A stretch of 64,000 nucleotides of DNA from Roseomonas sp. OT10 (GTDB taxonomy: Bacteria; Pseudomonadota; Alphaproteobacteria; Acetobacterales; Acetobacteraceae), in the NCBI RefSeq assembly GCF_020991085.1, contig NZ_CP087719.1, positions 124,001-188,000 of the forward strand. The letters run 5' to 3'. Each line of letters begins with the position of its first letter. The stretch's first letter is position 1. Positions 8,495-15,947 of this stretch are shown piece after piece. The notes beneath the pieces were generated by a model. That model had not been told where the DNA came from. It searched no databases and saw nothing but the letters and a program-made list of their open reading frames with translations. A program made the translations under genes and the position numbers.

Positions 8495-9840
8495 GCTGCC
8501 GTCATCAGTGCGCTGGGCGAGATGGCGGTGAGGTCGCGGACCAGGCCGCCGAGCCCGTCCAGCCGCAGCCGAATGTCGGCACCGGCCGGGCCCACCACCA
8601 CCCGCTCCACCAGCGACCGCACGATCCGCGCCTGCTCCGCCGGAAAGAGGTGTTCCCACAGCGGGTCGAGCCGATGCAGCGCGTCGTGGGTCTCGCCCTC
8701 GGTCAGGTCCGGCGCCTCCACGCGCGCCGCGCGCCAGGTGCCGACCACGATCTCCGGTTGGCGCAGCAGCGCCCGCACCTGGTCCACCACCGCCGCCTCG
8801 ATCTCGGCCGCCGAGACCCGGCGCACAATGCTGGCGTCGCCGGCAGCATCACCCTTCAGGACCCGCTGGGCCACGTAGTAGCGGTAGAGCCGACCGTTCT
8901 TCCGCGCGTGGGTCGGCGACAGTGCCCGCCCGTCCACACCGAAGATCAGCCCCTTCAGCAGCGCCGGCGTCTGCGCCCGGTTCTGGTTGGCGCGGATTCG
9001 CGGGCTGACCTGCAGGATTGCGTGTGCCCGGTCCCAGAGTTCCCGCGACACGATCGCCTGGTGCTCGCCGGGATAGACCTGCCCCTTGTGCGCAGCCTCC
9101 CCGACGTAGGTCCGATTGTTCAGCAGCTTGTAGACATCACCCTTGTCGAGCGGTCGTCCGGCCTTGCTGGTGGCGCCCTCAGCCCGAAGGCGCGCCACCG
9201 TCTCGATGCCCGACCCGGTCTCGGCGAAGATCTCGAACACGCGGCGGACGCGCAGAGCCTCCTCCTCGTTCACCACCAGCTTGCGGGCCACGACGTCGTA
9301 GCCGAGCGGCACCTTGCCCCCCATCCACATCCCTCGCGCCCGCGACGCTGCGAATTTGTCGCGAATGCGCTCGCCGATTACCTCGCGCTCGAACTGCGCG
9401 AAGCTAAGCAGGATGTTGAGCGTCAGCCGGCCCATGCTGGTAGTCGTGTTGAAGCTCTGCGTCACGGACACAAAGGTGACGCCATGCGCGTCCATCACCT
9501 CGACCAGCTTGGCGAAATCCATCAGCGAGCGGCTGAGGCGATCAATCTTGTAGACCACGATCACGTCGACCAGGTCGGCCTGGATATCGCGCAGGAGCCG
9601 CTGCAGCGCCGGCCGCTCCAACGTGCCGCCGGAGAAGCCGCCGTCGTCGTAGCGATCGCGCACCAGCGCCCAGCCCTCGGCGCGTTGGCTGGTGATGTAC
9701 GCCTCGCAGGCGTCGCGCTGCGCGTCGAGGGTGTTGAACTCCTTGTCCAAGCCCTCGTCGGTGCTCTTCCGCGTGTAGACCGCGCAGCGCAGCTTCTTTG
9801 TGCTGGCGGGCATCGCCGTGGTGGTGGCGCGCATCTTCAT
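8491..9840 (-). CDS. Large serine recombinase / site-specific DNA invertase-like protein
   Basis: A 449-aa protein. The resolvase N-terminal domain starts with AVYTRKSTDEG, placing the nucleophilic serine at residue 26. It continues through IVVYKIDRLSRSL and a long helix around FAQFEREVIGERI, followed by the recombinase domain near KVPLGYDV and NNRTYVGEAAHKG. Such enzymes make a staggered double-strand break via phosphoserine and can integrate phages or ICE-type elements. The start ATG overlaps the DUF2924 stop by 4 nt. It is the only integrase-like gene in the window, so it is the best candidate for mobilising the adjacent prophage or restriction island; no att site was identified to prove that. 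Confidence 0.92.
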   Translation of the reverse strand: MKMRATTTAMPASTKKLRCAVYTRKSTDEGLDKEFNTLDAQRDACEAYITSQRAEGWALVRDRYDDGGFSGGTLERPALQRLLRDIQADLVDVIVVYKIDRLSRSLMDFAKLVEVMDAHGVTFVSVTQSFNTTTSMGRLTLNILLSFAQFEREVIGERIRDKFAASRARGMWMGGKVPLGYDVVARKLVVNEEEALRVRRVFEIFAETGSGIETVARLRAEGATSKAGRPLDKGDVYKLLNNRTYVGEAAHKGQVYPGEHQAIVSRELWDRAHAILQVSPRIRANQNRAQTPALLKGLIFGVDGRALSPTHARKNGRLYRYYVAQRVLKGDAAGDASIVRRVSAAEIEAAVVDQVRALLRQPEIVVGTWRAARVEAPDLTEGETHDALHRLDPLWEHLFPAEQARIVRSLVERVVVGPAGADIRLRLDGLGGLVRDLTAISPSALMTAA

Positions 9841-10337
9841 GCGCCACCGCCTGGCTGGCGCAGGCCGAAGAAGGTCCAGCCGTTCCAGCGCGTGCCAGTG
9901 ATGTGCCGCGCGATGGCCGATAGAGACCGATACGGCCGGCCCTCGTATTCGAAGTCATCGGCGCGAACGGTGACCACGTGCTGCACGCCCTGCCATTCCC
10001 GGATGAGGCGGGTGCCCGCCAGCGGCCGGCTGTCGGCGCGGATACGGCGAAGGACCACGTTGCCGCCGTCCAACTGCTCGCCCAGCGCCACCAGTCGATC
10101 GACGGTTTCGGGCTTCAGCCCGCCATACGCGAGCTCCTGGATGCGATACGCGAGCCGGCTCTGGATATAGGCCCGGTTCCAGGGCGGCGGCTCCTTCCCG
10201 AAGAGCTCCCGCCATTGCTGCTTGAGCGTGGCGGTCGGCGCCGCCTGCAGCGCGGCGAGCCGGCTCAGCACCTGCGTCGGTGGGATCGTCGGGATGGTGG
10301 GCGCCGGCGCGGGCGCGGCGGTGGATCGTCTGGTCAT
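9837..10337 (-). CDS. DUF2924 domain protein
   Basis: A 166-aa protein. The signatures LRTL-like RLAALQAAPTATLKQQWRE, FGKEPPPWNRAYIQSRLAYR and RLIREWQGVQHVVTV fit DUF2924, a family almost always encoded just upstream of a serine recombinase in proteobacterial mobile elements. Its biochemical role is unknown; genomic pairing suggests a DNA-binding recombinase partner. It overlaps both neighbours by 4 nt (ATGA), so all genes of the cassette appear co-translated. Confidence 0.9.
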   Translation of the reverse strand: MTRRSTAAPAPAPTIPTIPPTQVLSRLAALQAAPTATLKQQWRELFGKEPPPWNRAYIQSRLAYRIQELAYGGLKPETVDRLVALGEQLDGGNVVLRRIRADSRPLAGTRLIREWQGVQHVVTVRADDFEYEGRPYRSLSAIARHITGTRWNGWTFFGLRQPGGGA

Positions 10338-10528
10338 GCGAGTCCCTTCCTGTTGGGGTTCGCATGCAGGCGCTGGTGGGCGGTGGAGTGTAGGCGAACC
10401 TCTCCCGCCCCCCGAGCTATCTCGGCACTCCGCGCATCGTCCTCGGCATCGCGGCTGCGCAGCCGCACCAGCCCCCGTGCCAGGATGCTGCAGACCTCCC
10501 GGAGGTGCGGCGGGAGGTGCTGGTTCAT
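10334..10528 (-). CDS. Small protein at the head of the recombinase cassette
   Basis: A 64-aa product from ATG 10528 (MNQHLPPHLREVC..), with an in-frame upstream ATG at 10552 that would add eight residues. The sequence MNQHLPPHLREVCSILARG and the C-terminal STAHQRLHANP recur in short proteins preceding DUF2924-recombinase pairs, as far as I recall. No known domain is visible. The stop overlaps the DUF2924 start by 4 nt. Confidence 0.7.
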   Translation of the reverse strand: MNQHLPPHLREVCSILARGLVRLRSRDAEDDARSAEIARGAGEVRLHSTAHQRLHANPNRKGLA

Positions 10529-10552
10529 CGGGCCGGATGCGGGAAGGCTCAT

Positions 10553-10655
10553 CCCAGGCTATTACTCGGCAAGGCCAGAATCCGTATCACGTGACCGTTG
10601 CGGCGCGCTCACAACCTCAGATAGAAAGATTACGAATCATCCATCGGAGCTTCGC
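10553..10655. promoter_or_regulatory. Divergent promoter region between the recombinase cassette and the 410-aa gene
   Basis: Two gene sets point away from this 103-bp gap, so it should hold both promoters. It contains the 8-bp palindrome TCACGTGA (10587-10594) and is richer in A/T than its neighbours. I could not assign -35/-10 boxes with confidence. Confidence 0.45.
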
Positions 10656-11888
10656 TTGGCCAAGAACGTCCGAAACTTCGTGAACCGCCTGTTCATGCAG
10701 ACGGTCGACCTTGGCCTCCTTCAAGAACTCCTGGCGCCACATGAGCCAGACATGGCCTTTAAATGGCTTGAGCTTCCTGAAGACGAATCTGCCCAGCGGG
10801 ACGCCCTCTTTCACCTCTTCCGGGAGCGCGGTGACGAGTTCCCCGATGTATTGTTGGATGCGCTTCACTCAATACTGACTCTTTCGACGCCGAATGGAGC
10901 GCGGGCGCTTCAGGAGATTGCCGATGAGCGCGGCGTGCGATTGGCCGAGGAGGCCGAACCGGCACCCGCCGACGATCGGAAGCGCCTGACCGCGCGCCAT
11001 CTCGCTCTGATCGCCTACCTGCACCACCGCGATATCTTTCAGCGAGCGGTCCATCGGCACGCGTTTTTCGCATCATCCCCCCTCAGGCTGATCGGAGCCA
11101 GGAAGGGAGTGGTGCCGCGGCACGAGGACGAGGCCGCACGGGAAGCCTTCAAAGCCGCCTGCCGGGAATACTTCGCGCGACGTTACCAGGGGCGCATTTG
11201 CGACGTTTACTGGTACCCGGAAGCCACCCACATCAACCTGCTGGTCGAGCACGGGATGAACGCCGTGATCCTTCCCGTAGAAGAGGGCGGCCGGCAGACG
11301 ACACGTCCTGTCCGCGAGATCACAGCAGACGCCATTTGCTTCGAGCCGGAGACGGGGCTCATCAAGGTGGCGGCCCGCGCCAAGGTCGAGCGCCTGAAGC
11401 TGGTACAGCTATTCGCCGAACATCTCCTCGACGATCCCGACTTTTTCTCTGGTCCGAAGAGCGATCAACTTTACCATCTGGCGCCCATCGAAAAGAAAGG
11501 CACCACCTGGAAGTTCGAGAACGACTGGGACGACGATCTGAAAAGCGTCAAGGTCGTCGAGATCGAGATCGATGAGGGGCAAGCAGGCAAAGGCGGCCGC
11601 GGAGGTTCCCCGTGGAGCCTCCGCATGACCGACACCCTGAATTCCGTGTCCCGGGTCGAGCGCGTATGCCCAGACATCGATCTCTCGACCTTGAGGGTAT
11701 CTGGGCTGAAGATGCGGATGCGCTTCGAAATCGACGGGGAGCGACGCGACGTCACGGTCGCGATCAAGGTGCCCAACACAGTCTCCTTTCGCGACCATCT
11801 GCTCGAGGCCCGGATATTCGAGCACCTTCGGCTCAACGGATTTCTGATGGATGACGACCCTGCTCGCCTCGCTGCTGCAGCAGATTGA
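10656..11888 (+). CDS. Unrecognised 410-aa protein paired with a winged-helix gene
   Basis: TTG 10656 is taken as start because GGAG stands about 7 nt upstream; ATG 10695 is the alternative. I recognise no family. The N-terminal third is helical and acidic (FKWLELPEDE, LFHLFRERGDEF). The middle contains DVYWYPEATHINLLVEHG and ITADAICFEPETGLIKVAA, which look like alternating beta strands, and the end resembles a beta-rich domain with a helical tail. There is no signal peptide, membrane segment or nucleotide-binding loop. It overlaps the next gene by 38 nt, so the two probably work as a pair. Its place between a recombinase/restriction block and a prophage suggests a regulatory or defence function, but nothing in the sequence proves it. 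Confidence 0.75.
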   Translation: MAKNVRNFVNRLFMQTVDLGLLQELLAPHEPDMAFKWLELPEDESAQRDALFHLFRERGDEFPDVLLDALHSILTLSTPNGARALQEIADERGVRLAEEAEPAPADDRKRLTARHLALIAYLHHRDIFQRAVHRHAFFASSPLRLIGARKGVVPRHEDEAAREAFKAACREYFARRYQGRICDVYWYPEATHINLLVEHGMNAVILPVEEGGRQTTRPVREITADAICFEPETGLIKVAARAKVERLKLVQLFAEHLLDDPDFFSGPKSDQLYHLAPIEKKGTTWKFENDWDDDLKSVKVVEIEIDEGQAGKGGRGGSPWSLRMTDTLNSVSRVERVCPDIDLSTLRVSGLKMRMRFEIDGERRDVTVAIKVPNTVSFRDHLLEARIFEHLRLNGFLMDDDPARLAAAAD

Positions 11889-12825
11889 TCTGCATCCCAT
11901 CCGCGCGCTGCCCGCCGCAGCCTGCGTAGGGTGGGAGCCACTTCGAGATCACCTCCGCCAAGTGGGCATCCTGGCCTGGCGTCCACCGCTGGACGAGGCG
12001 GACGCAGCGGATGTCGAGTTTGTCGATGGCGAGCCCTACCTCACCGTCGTCCAAGATGATCTGCATGCGCGTTCGCTCGACATCGACTTTCGCGCGACGG
12101 CGGTCGCAATCCGCCGCGACAGCGGGATCACGGGTCCGCCTTTGGAACTGCTGGACGCACGGGTTGTGCGCATCGGTGCCGTCCCGGCCAAACCGTACCC
12201 GTGCGGCGTCTACCTGGTGCGACTCCTGTCCGACCGGAATGCGCTGGACACCTTGTCGGCCATCAAGGCACGCCATGGTGCGGGTCGCGTGATCATCATG
12301 ACACCGACATTGCGCTTCCTCAGTCCCGAGACGCTTCGTTTGATTCAGCCACTCGGCATCACCATCAGCCCCGTCGCCGAGCGCATAGCTGGCGCCCTGC
12401 CCGCACCTTTCCGAATGCTGCTCGACGATCTTGTCAGCGGACAGGAGGCGGCTCCGCGCGAGGATGCTTTGCAGATCGACGAGATTCGCTCGGTTGCGGC
12501 CTTTCGGGGCAGCGAGCTTTCGCTGACCCCCCGTGAATTCCACGCCCTGCGAGAACTCGCCGGTGCGGCTGCCGACCGCGATCCCATCGTTTCGAGGGGT
12601 GCGATCCTGGATGTTCTCGCCAGATACTCGACCCATGGCGAGGAGCCGAGAGACGAGCAGGTGACACTGGTCATCTCGGCCATCAAGAAGGTCATTGCGG
12701 CAGCAGCGTCACCGGAAGAGAAAGCCTCGGACGCGCTCATCCGGACCGTTCGCGGTGTAGGGTACGAGCTTCGGCTGCCGGCTGACCGCATCTGGTTTCG
12801 ACGCTCGGACGCACGAGCAGAATAG
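11851..12825 (+). CDS. OmpR-type winged-helix DNA-binding protein without a receiver domain
   Basis: A 324-aa protein. Residues 216-309 form an OmpR/PhoB-type trans_reg_C winged helix: LSLTPREFHALREL, then VTLVISAIKKVI in the recognition-helix position, and the diagnostic ending LIRTVRGVGYEL. The first 200 residues do not resemble a phospho-acceptor receiver domain and match nothing I recognise. It therefore should bind DNA in response to something other than a histidine kinase, possibly the upstream 410-aa partner it overlaps. The gene ends inside a pair of 21-bp direct repeats that are natural candidate binding sites. It could control the prophage early operon that starts 92 nt downstream. 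Confidence 0.8.
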   Translation: MTTLLASLLQQIDLHPIRALPAAACVGWEPLRDHLRQVGILAWRPPLDEADAADVEFVDGEPYLTVVQDDLHARSLDIDFRATAVAIRRDSGITGPPLELLDARVVRIGAVPAKPYPCGVYLVRLLSDRNALDTLSAIKARHGAGRVIIMTPTLRFLSPETLRLIQPLGITISPVAERIAGALPAPFRMLLDDLVSGQEAAPREDALQIDEIRSVAAFRGSELSLTPREFHALRELAGAAADRDPIVSRGAILDVLARYSTHGEEPRDEQVTLVISAIKKVIAAAASPEEKASDALIRTVRGVGYELRLPADRIWFRRSDARAE

Positions 12826-12860
12826 CTTCCACATAGGTTCGGATAGCTTCCACACAGGTT
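12822..12860. promoter_or_regulatory. Tandem direct repeats (candidate operator) before the prophage early operon
   Basis: The 18-mer ATAGCTTCCACATAGGTT (12822-12839) recurs as ATAGCTTCCACACAGGTT (12843-12860), with one mismatch and a 21-bp period, two helical turns. Both copies lie 57-95 bp upstream of the sigma-like gene. OmpR-class proteins typically bind such same-face tandem repeats, and one is encoded immediately upstream. Confidence 0.6.
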
Positions 12861-12916
12861 GAATCCCCCCCGCGAACGGCACGGTCCGCCCATCAACTCG
12901 ATGGAAAGGACCACCG

Positions 12917-13489
12917 ATGGGTTCCCGCCCCAATCTCCCCGACCTCGCTCCGGCCCACCATCTCGCCGGAGTTGCAGCCTCGGCCCTGTGCCGCAGCCTC
13001 GGCCTGCCGCCTGAGGATCGCGAAGACTTCCGCCAGGATCTTCTTGTCGATCTTTTGACCCGTCTTCCTGCCTACGACCCCGCGAAGGGCGAGTTCGGCG
13101 CCTTCGCTCGGGTCTGCATCCGGAATGCTGCCGCACTGATCGCCGGCAAAGCCCGTCGCCAGCGCGCTGCCCGCCATCCGCGTTCCCTCGACGATGCCGT
13201 TCCCAACACCGAAGGCCTGACGCTGGGCGACACCATCGCGGAGGCGGATGGATACGGCGCGTGGTGCGGCCAGTCCACCGACGCCATCGGCGCGCTGGAA
13301 CGCCGCCTCGACCTGGAGCGCGCGGCCGGTGCAATCGCCCCCGAGGACTACCCGCTCTGCGCAGCGCTCAGCGAGCACACGCCGCACGAGTTCGGCGAGC
13401 AGAAGACGATGCCGCGCATGCGCATCTATCGCCGCATCCGGGAAATCCGCCTGCGGCTGCTCGCCGCCGGCATCCCCTCCGCCGCCTGA
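12917..13489 (+). CDS. Sigma-70-like factor of the prophage
   Basis: A 190-aa protein from ATG 12917, with GGAAAGGA just upstream. The stretch EDFRQDLLVDLLTRLPAYD followed by EFGAFARVCIRNAA fits sigma region 2, the core-binding and -10 recognition helices. The C-terminal MRIYRRIREIRLRL could be the recognition helix of a short region 4. It is the first gene of the prophage operon and would be expected to redirect host RNA polymerase or act as a regulator. An anti-sigma partner is not evident. The sigma fold is moderately well supported; promoter specificity is unknown. Confidence 0.7.
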   Translation: MGSRPNLPDLAPAHHLAGVAASALCRSLGLPPEDREDFRQDLLVDLLTRLPAYDPAKGEFGAFARVCIRNAAALIAGKARRQRAARHPRSLDDAVPNTEGLTLGDTIAEADGYGAWCGQSTDAIGALERRLDLERAAGAIAPEDYPLCAALSEHTPHEFGEQKTMPRMRIYRRIREIRLRLLAAGIPSAA

Positions 13490-13513
13490 TACGGATTTGG
13501 AGGTGGATGAGTA

Positions 13514-13864
13514 ATGGCTGTCATGGACACCAACATCACCGACATCCGCGCAGTGGTGGCGCCTCTCACCGAGGCTTCCCTCTGCACCTGGCTCGGCGCC
13601 GCGGCGCCTGGCGACAGCATCACCTACCACCGTGGCGCGCTCGGCCGGCAGGTCTGCCCGCAGTTGCAGTGCCTGCCCGAGAACGAGCGCACCGCGCTCC
13701 AGCGCCTGGCGGCCCGTGCCTGGAAACTGGCCGAGCTCGGCCTCGCCGACATCGTGCAGCGCCGCCACGGCTACGAGGACTACGCCTACATCCTCGTCGC
13801 CCGCCGTCGCCCGCGCCGCACCGCCTCCACCATCCTGCCGATGCTGCTCGCGGAGGCCGCGTGA
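13514..13864 (+). CDS. Prophage protein of unknown function
   Basis: A 116-aa protein preceded by a strong GGAGGTGG ribosome-binding site. It contains WLGAAAPGDSITYHRGAL and a helical middle (LQRLAARAWKLAELGLADIVQRR), reminiscent of a small DNA-binding or helix-turn-helix adaptor. No family was recognised with confidence. The stop overlaps the next start (TGATG), placing it in the early operon. Confidence 0.75.
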   Translation: MAVMDTNITDIRAVVAPLTEASLCTWLGAAAPGDSITYHRGALGRQVCPQLQCLPENERTALQRLAARAWKLAELGLADIVQRRHGYEDYAYILVARRRPRRTASTILPMLLAEAA

Positions 13865-14406
13865 TGGACGCGCTCCTCACCAATCGCCCCAGCCTCGAAG
13901 CGCTGCGCCACATGCCGGTGAGCGACGTCATCGCGCTTCCCGCCGAGCACCTGGCGCTGCTGCAGACCGATGCGCGCGAGGCGCTGGATGCCGCCAAGCG
14001 CATGCAGGACTGGATCGAGGCCGCGATCGCGCTCCGCTACGAGCAGCGCGCCATCGGCGCCCGTGCCGCTGCCGGCAAGGACACCGGCACGGTCCGCTTT
14101 CAGGACGGCGCCGTGGAGATCGCGGTCGATCTGCCGAAGAAGGTGGATTGGGACCAGGCGCGGCTCGCCGCGCTGTCGGAGCAAATCCGCGCCGGCGGTG
14201 AGGATCCCGGCCAGTACGTCGAGGTCAGCTTCAAGGTCTCGGAGCGGGCCTATACCGCCTGGCCCGATCGCATCCGCCAGGCCTTCGAGCCGGCCCGCAC
14301 GGTCCGCACCGGCCGCGCCACCTATCGCCTCGCCATCATGTCCGAGACGGCGCTGCGCGACAGCCCGCATGGCGCCGGCGTCATCCCGCTGCGGGGAGGC
14401 CGCTGA
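13864..14406 (+). CDS. Prophage early protein of unknown function
   Basis: A 180-aa protein from ATG 13864. The N-terminal part is helical (ALLQTDAREALDAAKRMQDWIEAAI). The C-terminal part carries strands such as TVRFQDGAVEIAVDLPKKVDWDQ and YVEVSFKVSERAY. This layout is seen in small phage proteins encoded just before an ATP-binding protein of recombination modules. No catalytic residues are evident. It overlaps the following ATPase gene by one base. Confidence 0.72.
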   Translation: MDALLTNRPSLEALRHMPVSDVIALPAEHLALLQTDAREALDAAKRMQDWIEAAIALRYEQRAIGARAAAGKDTGTVRFQDGAVEIAVDLPKKVDWDQARLAALSEQIRAGGEDPGQYVEVSFKVSERAYTAWPDRIRQAFEPARTVRTGRATYRLAIMSETALRDSPHGAGVIPLRGGR

Positions 14407-15281
14407 TGGCGCTGCGCATCATCACCGCAGACGAGCGGCAGGCTGAGGCGCGCGGCATCAAGGCCGTGATCTTTGGCAAGAGCGGCATCGGCAAGACCTA
14501 CCTCCTGCTGACACTCGACGAGAGCAGCACGCTCTTCATCGACCTCGAGGCGGGCGATCTCGCCGTGCAGCACTGGCGTGGCGCGTCGATCCGCCCGCGC
14601 ACTTGGGATGAATGCCGCGACCTCGCGCTGTTCCTGGCGGGCCCCAACCCCGCGCTGCGTGACGACCAGCCCTATTCCGCCGCGCAGTATGCGCGCGTCC
14701 TGCAGGCCTATGGCGATCCGGCGCGCATGGACGGCTTCGCCACGATCTTCGTCGACAGCATCACGGTCGCGGGTCGTCTCTGCTTCCAGTGGTGCCGCAG
14801 TCAGCCCGAAGCGTATTCGGAGAAGACCGGCAAGCCCGACATCCGCGGCGCCTATGGTTTGCATGGCCGCGAGATGATCGCCTGGCTCACGCATCTGCAG
14901 CATGCGCGCGGGCGCAACGTGATCTTCGTCGGAATCCTCGACGAGAAGCTCGACGACTTCAATCGCCGCGTCTTCGTGCCGCAGATCGACGGCAGCAAGA
15001 CTGGTCTCGAGCTGCCCGGCATCGTCGACCAGGTGATGACGCTGGCCGAGATCAAGCCGGACGCCGCTCCCGGCCAGCCTGCTGTCGCGTCTTTCCGCGG
15101 GTTGGTCTGCCAGACGCTGAACCCCTGGGGCTACCCCGCGAAAGATCGCAGCGGCCGGCTCGACATGCTGGAGCCGCCGCATCTCGGGCAGCTCTTCCAG
15201 AAAATCCGCAGCCCATCGCTGCCGATCGACGCGCACGGCGCGCCGTCGATCGCGCCGCCCACCGCCAACCCCAACACCTGA
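14406..15281 (+). CDS. Phage AAA/RecA-like ATP-binding protein
   Basis: A 291-aa protein. Walker A GKSGIGKT is at residues 24-31 and a Walker B-like segment (ATIFVDSIT) near 115-121. It corresponds to the AAA_24 phage nucleotide-binding family, RecA-fold ATPases thought to take part in recombination or annealing (for example Sak4-like proteins). It is followed after 16 nt by a probable single-strand DNA-binding or accessory protein, and then a helicase and a nuclease, which supports a replication/recombination role. The call is firm for the fold and moderate for the role. Confidence 0.85.
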   Translation: MALRIITADERQAEARGIKAVIFGKSGIGKTYLLLTLDESSTLFIDLEAGDLAVQHWRGASIRPRTWDECRDLALFLAGPNPALRDDQPYSAAQYARVLQAYGDPARMDGFATIFVDSITVAGRLCFQWCRSQPEAYSEKTGKPDIRGAYGLHGREMIAWLTHLQHARGRNVIFVGILDEKLDDFNRRVFVPQIDGSKTGLELPGIVDQVMTLAEIKPDAAPGQPAVASFRGLVCQTLNPWGYPAKDRSGRLDMLEPPHLGQLFQKIRSPSLPIDAHGAPSIAPPTANPNT

Positions 15282-15297
15282 TCGGAGCAGAAGCCCT

Positions 15298-15930
15298 ATG
15301 GCTGCCTGGAATGACTACAACGACGCCCAGTCCAACCCCAATCTGATCCCCAAGGGGACGCTGGCGAAGGTCCGCCTCACCATCCGCCCCGGCGGCTTCG
15401 ACGATCCGAGCCAGGGCTGGACCGGCGGCTACGCGACGCGCGGCAGCACCGGCGCTGTCTATCTCAACGGCGAGTTCACCGTGCTGGAGGGGCCCTACGC
15501 CAAGCGGAAGATCTTCACGCTGATCGGCCTCCACAGCCCGAAGGGGCCCGAGTGGGCGGGGATGGGCCGCAGCTTCCTGCGCGGGATGCTGAACTCCGCG
15601 CGCGGCATCTCCGACAAGGATGTCTCGCCCCAGGCGCAGGCCGCGCGCCGCATCGGCGGCTTCGCGGATCTGGATGGCCTCGAGTTCGTGGCCAAGATCG
15701 AGCACGGCACCGACGCCGGCGGCGAGACCAAGAACGAAATCCGCATGGCGGTGACGCCGGACCATCGGGACTACGCCCAGGTGATGGGGCGGCAGGTGGT
15801 GCCGGCGGGTTATGCACCCCCCGTCCAGGCCTATGCGCCGCCAGGTGCGCCGGCCATCCACCAGGGTGCCTTCCCTGCCGCCCAGCCCGCCGCCGCCGGC
15901 GCCGACCCGCGTCCCGCCTGGGCGCGCTGA
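15298..15930 (+). CDS. Prophage recombination-module protein (possible ssDNA-binding partner)
   Basis: A 210-aa protein with GGAG 11 nt before the start. The first 150 residues are strand-rich (LAKVRLTIRPGGFDD, AVYLNGEFTVLEGPYAKRKIF) and the tail is Pro/Ala-rich with repeated YAPP-like motifs. A structured core with a flexible tail and this position after an AAA ATPase fit a single-stranded DNA-binding protein, but no diagnostic OB-fold motif can be shown by eye. Treat the function as inference. Confidence 0.68.
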   Translation: MAAWNDYNDAQSNPNLIPKGTLAKVRLTIRPGGFDDPSQGWTGGYATRGSTGAVYLNGEFTVLEGPYAKRKIFTLIGLHSPKGPEWAGMGRSFLRGMLNSARGISDKDVSPQAQAARRIGGFADLDGLEFVAKIEHGTDAGGETKNEIRMAVTPDHRDYAQVMGRQVVPAGYAPPVQAYAPPGAPAIHQGAFPAAQPAAAGADPRPAWAR

Positions 15931-15947
15931 GGGAGGGCCGCGCCAGC

